Shown: in pieces, positions 60,086-64,000 of the stretch
How the letters are laid out: the number at the start of each line of letters is the position of its first letter
How positions within the stretch are numbered: the stretch's first letter is position 1
NCBI GenBank assembly: GCA_965153455.1
Contig: OZ234493.1
Span: 1,054,001 to 1,118,000 of the forward strand
Length of the DNA stretch: 64,000 nt
Direction: 5' to 3'
Source: Sphagnum compactum
Taxonomy: Eukaryota; Bryophyta; Sphagnopsida; Sphagnales
The notes under the pieces: model-generated
Seen by the model: only the letters and a program-made list of their open reading frames with translations
Databases searched by the model: none
What the model was told of the DNA's origin: nothing
Translations under genes and position numbers: made by a program

Positions 60086-60603
60086 AGTGGTTCTTCCGGT
60101 ATCAAGAACAACTTCCACCAAAAACTTCAACGACGATGCAGACAGAAGTCAAGGATGCTCTCTGTGCATTTTATGTTTTTGCTTCCAATTGAAAACGCGA
60201 AAAAGAAATTTTTTTACCTCTGTTCTTGATGATTCTCCTCTCGCCAGCTCCTTTCCTTCATCATCTTCTGTTCCCATCAATTGCGAAGGAAATCGGCAAT
60301 GGCAGTCTCAGTCTCGGGATTGCACTCTCGACGGTAGGACGGAAGCTCTCGCTCCTGCGCGCTTCGTCTTGAGCGTTCGGTCCGGTAGCTACCCGCTAAC
60401 TCGCTCTTGCCCGCCCGATCCGGGCATCAGGACGTCCACACCCGGGCGTTGGGCGAGAAAGGATCAGGAACTGCGCAGAAACACCCGGCGGTTATCATTG
60501 TTAGTTTTTTCCAGGCCCGTAATTGCGCCTCTCTCTCAAAAAAATCAAATACCCGACCCTGATATATTTAACCACCGATGGTTCCACCTAAAATGATAAC
60601 CAT

Positions 60604-60738
60604 GGGTTAGGGTTTCATTCACAACCAGCTTTCGACTGGATGGATAGGGTTTCATTCGCAACAAGCTCTCGACTGGATGGGTTCGGGTTTCATTCACAAC
60701 CAGCTTTCGACTGGATGGGTTAGGGTTTCATCCACAAC
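60604..60738. repeat. 37-38 bp tandem repeat, about 3.5 copies
   Basis: GGGTTTCATT starts at 60610, 60647, 60685 and 60723. Each full unit continues with C(A/G)CAAC(C/A)AGCT and (T/C)TCGACTGGATGG. Confidence 0.88.
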
Positions 60739-61451
60739 TATGGCATAAGAGGGTTCAAATGGATGGTGAGCCAGGGACGACTTGTTGGTTCAGTCTTTAG
60801 AGGCGCTACAGTTAACCATGGACATGGTTATATTTGCACCCAGAGACAGGAATTGACCCCAGCGGTTATCAAGGTCGTTCTCAATATTCACCATATCCAT
60901 GGGTCGCAAAACACCCAAGGCCTGGGGGTTCTTTGAACAAGTCGAGTAACCAACCATAGGAACCGCCAGTTCATTTCCGGTTCTTTCACGAAAACCGCTG
61001 CCTCTGTGTTAAGGGTTTTTGAAATAACCGGGACCAAAGGTTATTTGAGCAGGGTTTTTGGTTCCAAAGAAAAGGAACTGGCGGTTCTCAAACTCTGAAA
61101 TAAATTGACAATCTGGACCCGGTGGTTCTTTATAAATTCAATAGGTAACCCACACGAGACTGGTCTCTCCTTTCTACCATGGTAACTGTGTAAGGAGCTG
61201 GTTCAAGCAAGGCAGGTCGGGGCAGTAAAAAACAATGGGAATGGTAAAATAGGAAACAGTAATAAGTTACATGAGGAAAACAAAATTTTGGTCGCCGTGG
61301 AATGCGGGGTGTGTGTGCACTGCTTGTTTGTGATGGTCACAGACAGATTGACATCCTAAAACGAAGTCTTATCCCGAGCCCCTAGGCAGTATTAGGTTTT
61401 CTTGGCGTGCGCAGCGTGAAGCGCCGAAGCGGACTTCACACTCGATCCATC

Positions 61452-61703
61452 CAGGTCTCGACGTACAGGTCTCGAGCAGATTCTCGCACTCGCTTGCTCG
61501 TTGCATCCAGGTCTCGAGCAGATTTTCGCACTTGCTTGCTCCTTGCATCCAGGTCTCGACACTCGACCACACTTCGCGCTCTCTTCGCTCCCCGGCTGCA
61601 TCCCAGGTCTCGACCGCACCTTCGCACTCGGCCCAGGTCTCGACTCTCCGACCACAACACTTCGCCCTCGCCGCTCGCTCGCTCGCTGCCATCCAGGTCT
61701 CGA
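61452..61703. repeat. Array of seven CAGGTCTCGA words
   Basis: Copies start at 61452, 61466, 61508, 61550, 61604, 61634 and 61694. Several sit in a longer GCATCCAGGTCTCGA context with TTCGCACT(C/T)G between. Spacing is irregular (14-60 bp). The array lies 190-440 bp before the BTB start and opens long but compositional frames on both strands. Confidence 0.85.
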
Positions 61704-61892
61704 GAACAGCGGAACGAACATGTTTGCACTTCTGCTGCGGCAGAACATGCGCGCAGTGTGCGGAGAATAGACGTGAATGAGCAAAATCCCTGGTGGCCAA
61801 AAAAAAAAAAAAAATCCGGGAAGGCGGAAAAAAGAGACGCGCAAGAAGGAAGGAAGAAGAAAGAAGAAGAAGAAGAAGCGGTAAACAACATT

Positions 61893-63714
61893 ATGACTAT
61901 GCCAACACAGGAAGCCACAACCAGTGTTCATCTCCTCAACAAGAAGCGCAGTACCAGGATCAGCGCTGCATCTTCCGACTCCGTACAAAGCTTGAAGGCG
62001 CAGGTGAAACGGTTGGAGAAGCAGAGGGAGTTTCTCACCCTCTGGAAGGCGGATGTGCTCAATGGCTTCAATTTAGAAGCCTCGTATGTGGACGTGAAAT
62101 TGCAAGCCTGTGATGGCACACCCGTCTTTGCGCACAAAGCCGTGCTGGTTAGCTTCTTCTTCTTCTTCTTCTTCTGCTTATACCTGCCTGCCTTTTCCTT
62201 GGTCCTAATAATAAGTCTCGTGCGTTTATACTCCCTTCGTTTTGTCTGCGCAATTCCAACCGCATTACGTGCAAATCCCTGTGGTGATGCAATTTGACTC
62301 GAGGAAATTTTTTTTGGTCAGGAATGAATCTGTGACTATAGACGCCGAAAGATGTCAGTCGAAGATACCGCTTTCTGTTACTCTATTGTTGTGCTCATAT
62401 ATGTGCAACCTTCTCTCAGGGAGAGTAGATTTGTAGGAGACTGAGACCTTGAGGAAAAAGTCCTTAGCACGTTCATTTATGTTTTAGAGCCTTGAGGCCA
62501 ATCTCGGTCATCGTCCATAACGATGCTGAACTCTCGATAAGAGAGGGGGGGGGGGGAGAGCCGGTGTAGGCAGATCCAGAACAAGGAAAATTATTTTTTT
62601 CTGGAAATTGTACGTTTTAAACTTCTTAAGGAATTGCAGGCTGCCAGATCCGAAGAAATTGACGCTATCTTTCAGGCGGACACAAATGCTAAGGAAATAG
62701 AAATACCAGAAATGGCTGGTGAGGAACTGAAGGCATTTGTGAGCTTCTTCTACACAGGAAGCCTCCCCATCAATGTGATTGCAGAATACATGACAACTTT
62801 CTTGCACGTAGCAGAGAAATACAAGGTTCATTATCTTGCAGCAGTATGTGAAGATGTGCTGGTGTCCAAGCTTTCTAGAGATAATGCAATCACAACTTTC
62901 GATATAGCTAAGAAATATTGCTCCAGCGATGTAAAAGAAGCCGTGCTGAAGAAGGCACTGAAGATGGGTGAAATATCAACATATGGGGAGTACAAGCTGT
63001 ACACACAGAAAGACCCAGGGTTGCTGCTGGAATTTTATGAGCAGCTGTCAGAAAGGATAGGGCCATTGCTGGCTAAAAGACGCCGTATCACACCAGGTAT
63101 GTTCCATCTAGCATTGTGGACTTACAACTTTTTGTTTCTGGTGTGGCATTGTGCCAAGCAATTACAGGGTTTGCTGTGAACTCAGATTGCTGGAACCAGA
63201 TTATACCCTAAGGCAGTCTGATATCATCAGTTCCTTAGATCAGTACTTTCATTTTGAAGCAGCATATGTACACCTGTTTTTCTGGCAGCACTGTGTGCTA
63301 TGAAACATGGAGTGCTTGCAGTGGATCTGCTGATGACATGCTGGACTTTGTCCAGTGATGAGGCTAATCCTGTCTCGGATGGATTCATCTCAGTGAGAGC
63401 CCAAACTGCCTAGAGAATATGTGAGTGCTGGTTTTCTGGTTTCAGTAACAATGTGACCCATGTTAGGAGTTTTCTTACTCTGGAATGGACATCATTATGC
63501 ACAAATGCCGTGAAGAATTAGTTTGTTTACTTTTTCAAACAATGCAGAAAATGGTGCCGGTGATCATGATGTGAACAATACCCTTACATTCTATGATAAA
63601 GGCACTGGGAAGTCAGAGAGTGGCGATGATGAAGTCGAGGATGACCAAAAGGGAGATGATGATGATATGAGGCATGACGGTGAAAATGAGTTCTCTTTAG
63701 GTAATGATTTATAG
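61893..63714 (+). CDS. BTB/POZ-domain protein, At4g08455-like (possibly incomplete at 3' end)
   Basis: Exons 61893-62147, 62640-63096 and 63548 onward. Exon 1 encodes a basic N-terminus, a coiled-coil-like SLKAQVKRLEKQREFL, and the BTB start SYVDVKLQACDGTPVFAHKA with VL at the exon end. Exon 2, joined in phase 0 at VL-AARSEE, completes the BTB fold with FVSFFYTGSL and AEKYKVHYLAAVCEDVLV. It continues into a BACK-like helical part ending QKDPGLLLEFYEQLSERIG, the layout of the At4g08455 group. Such proteins are usually CUL3 E3-ligase substrate adaptors. Exon 3 is an acidic tail (EVEDDQKGDDDDM). Either it ends at TAG 63712-63714, or a donor at 63701 (TTAG|GTAATG) leads to exons beyond the window. 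The usual PVF-x-x-M after HKAVLAARS is changed here to EEIDAIF. Confidence 0.85.
62151..62176. repeat. (TTC)n microsatellite at the start of BTB intron 1
   Basis: TTCTTC triplets begin just after the GTTAGC donor at 62148. Confidence 0.85.
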
Positions 63715-64000
63715 CATATGCTCCCTTCATCTGCCTGTTCCTGTGTTTTGACCTATAACCTTTGTCTATTATCCTGGAAATTTTACTTCTTGTAGAAGGT
63801 AGTTTATTGGTTTCTTTGATGGGCTGGGACACAAGTTAAGAGGAGAGGGAAGAGAAAGCATTGCAGACACATACCTCTTAGGTACGGTTGTAGTAGTGCA
63901 TGTCTGTTCTGAATGTTGAAGGCAGGATTTTGTTGGTTGTTCTGTGTGTCCAAGGTGATGCTGGATGAATGATGTTTCTTTTGGGCTGGTTGGCACTTTT

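Larger units (their letters stand above)
59717..61892. promoter_or_regulatory. Divergent intergenic region between PBP and BTB genes
   Basis: About 2.2 kb separates the two start codons. It holds a triple telo-box run at 60066-60085, a 37-38 bp tandem repeat at 60604-60738 whose units include GGGTT(A/C)GGGTTTCATTC, seven CAGGTCTCGA words between 61452 and 61703, and a purine-rich GAA tract at about 61845-61880 that is probably BTB leader. No coding gene is supported; the 60087-60596 frame is a chance opening. Confidence 0.5.

Noticed and set aside
60087-60596. 169-aa open frame upstream of PBP
   Set aside because: Starts at a non-ATG codon beside the telo-box run and has low-complexity composition without a family match; likely promoter DNA.
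61392-61988. 198-aa minus-strand frame over the BTB leader
   Set aside because: Driven by the CAGGTCTCGA array and the GAA tract; the true coding strand is plus.

Overview
The window is nuclear DNA of a land plant. Coding exons have GT-AG introns, the protein families are plant-type, and large AT-rich stretches are full of decayed transposons. The intron-containing penicillin-binding protein gene argues for a lineage that kept the plastid peptidoglycan pathway (moss, lycophyte or fern rather than a flowering plant). The low gene density suggests a large genome. Species not identified.

Layout. 1-2.05 kb: 3' end of a decayed LINE abutting a truncated LTR. 2-6.4 kb: non-coding DNA with one inverted-repeat element. 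7.35-8.64 kb (+): a BZR1/BES1-family transcription factor whose single intron appears to be GC-AG. 8.7-31 kb: a gene desert holding (CCTA)n-like tracts, three tRNA-related SINE-like units, a copia RT remnant, a solo LTR with a clean 5-bp target duplication, and a small TAA-flanked MITE. 30.96-31.5 kb: a MITE with an internally amplified unit, directly upstream of eRF1. 31.97-36.82 kb (+): a complete six-exon eRF1 gene. Its decoding motif reads NIKN rather than NIKS. 38-38.5 kb: a second, single-unit copy of the same MITE family and a tiny head-to-head telomere-repeat palindrome. 40.0-48.8 kb (-): an old Ty3/gypsy element with two LTRs, a tRNA-Met-type PBS and gag, protease, RT, RNase H and integrase debris, interrupted by a secondary insertion. 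51.06-59.72 kb (-): a 21-exon gene for a class A penicillin-binding protein with glycosyltransferase-51 and transpeptidase domains. 61.89 kb to the right edge (+): a BTB/POZ protein gene of the At4g08455-like group, divergent from the PBP gene. The shared upstream region carries telo-box motifs and two tandem-repeat arrays.

The genes are functionally independent: brassinosteroid-type transcription control, translation termination, plastid wall synthesis, and a putative CUL3 adaptor. There is no gene cluster or operon. The items most worth follow-up are the plastid PBP, the NIKN eRF1, the GC-AG BZR1 intron and the repeat-amplified MITE beside the eRF1 promoter. All exon boundaries were read by hand from splice consensus, frame and family knowledge; no alignment or search was run.
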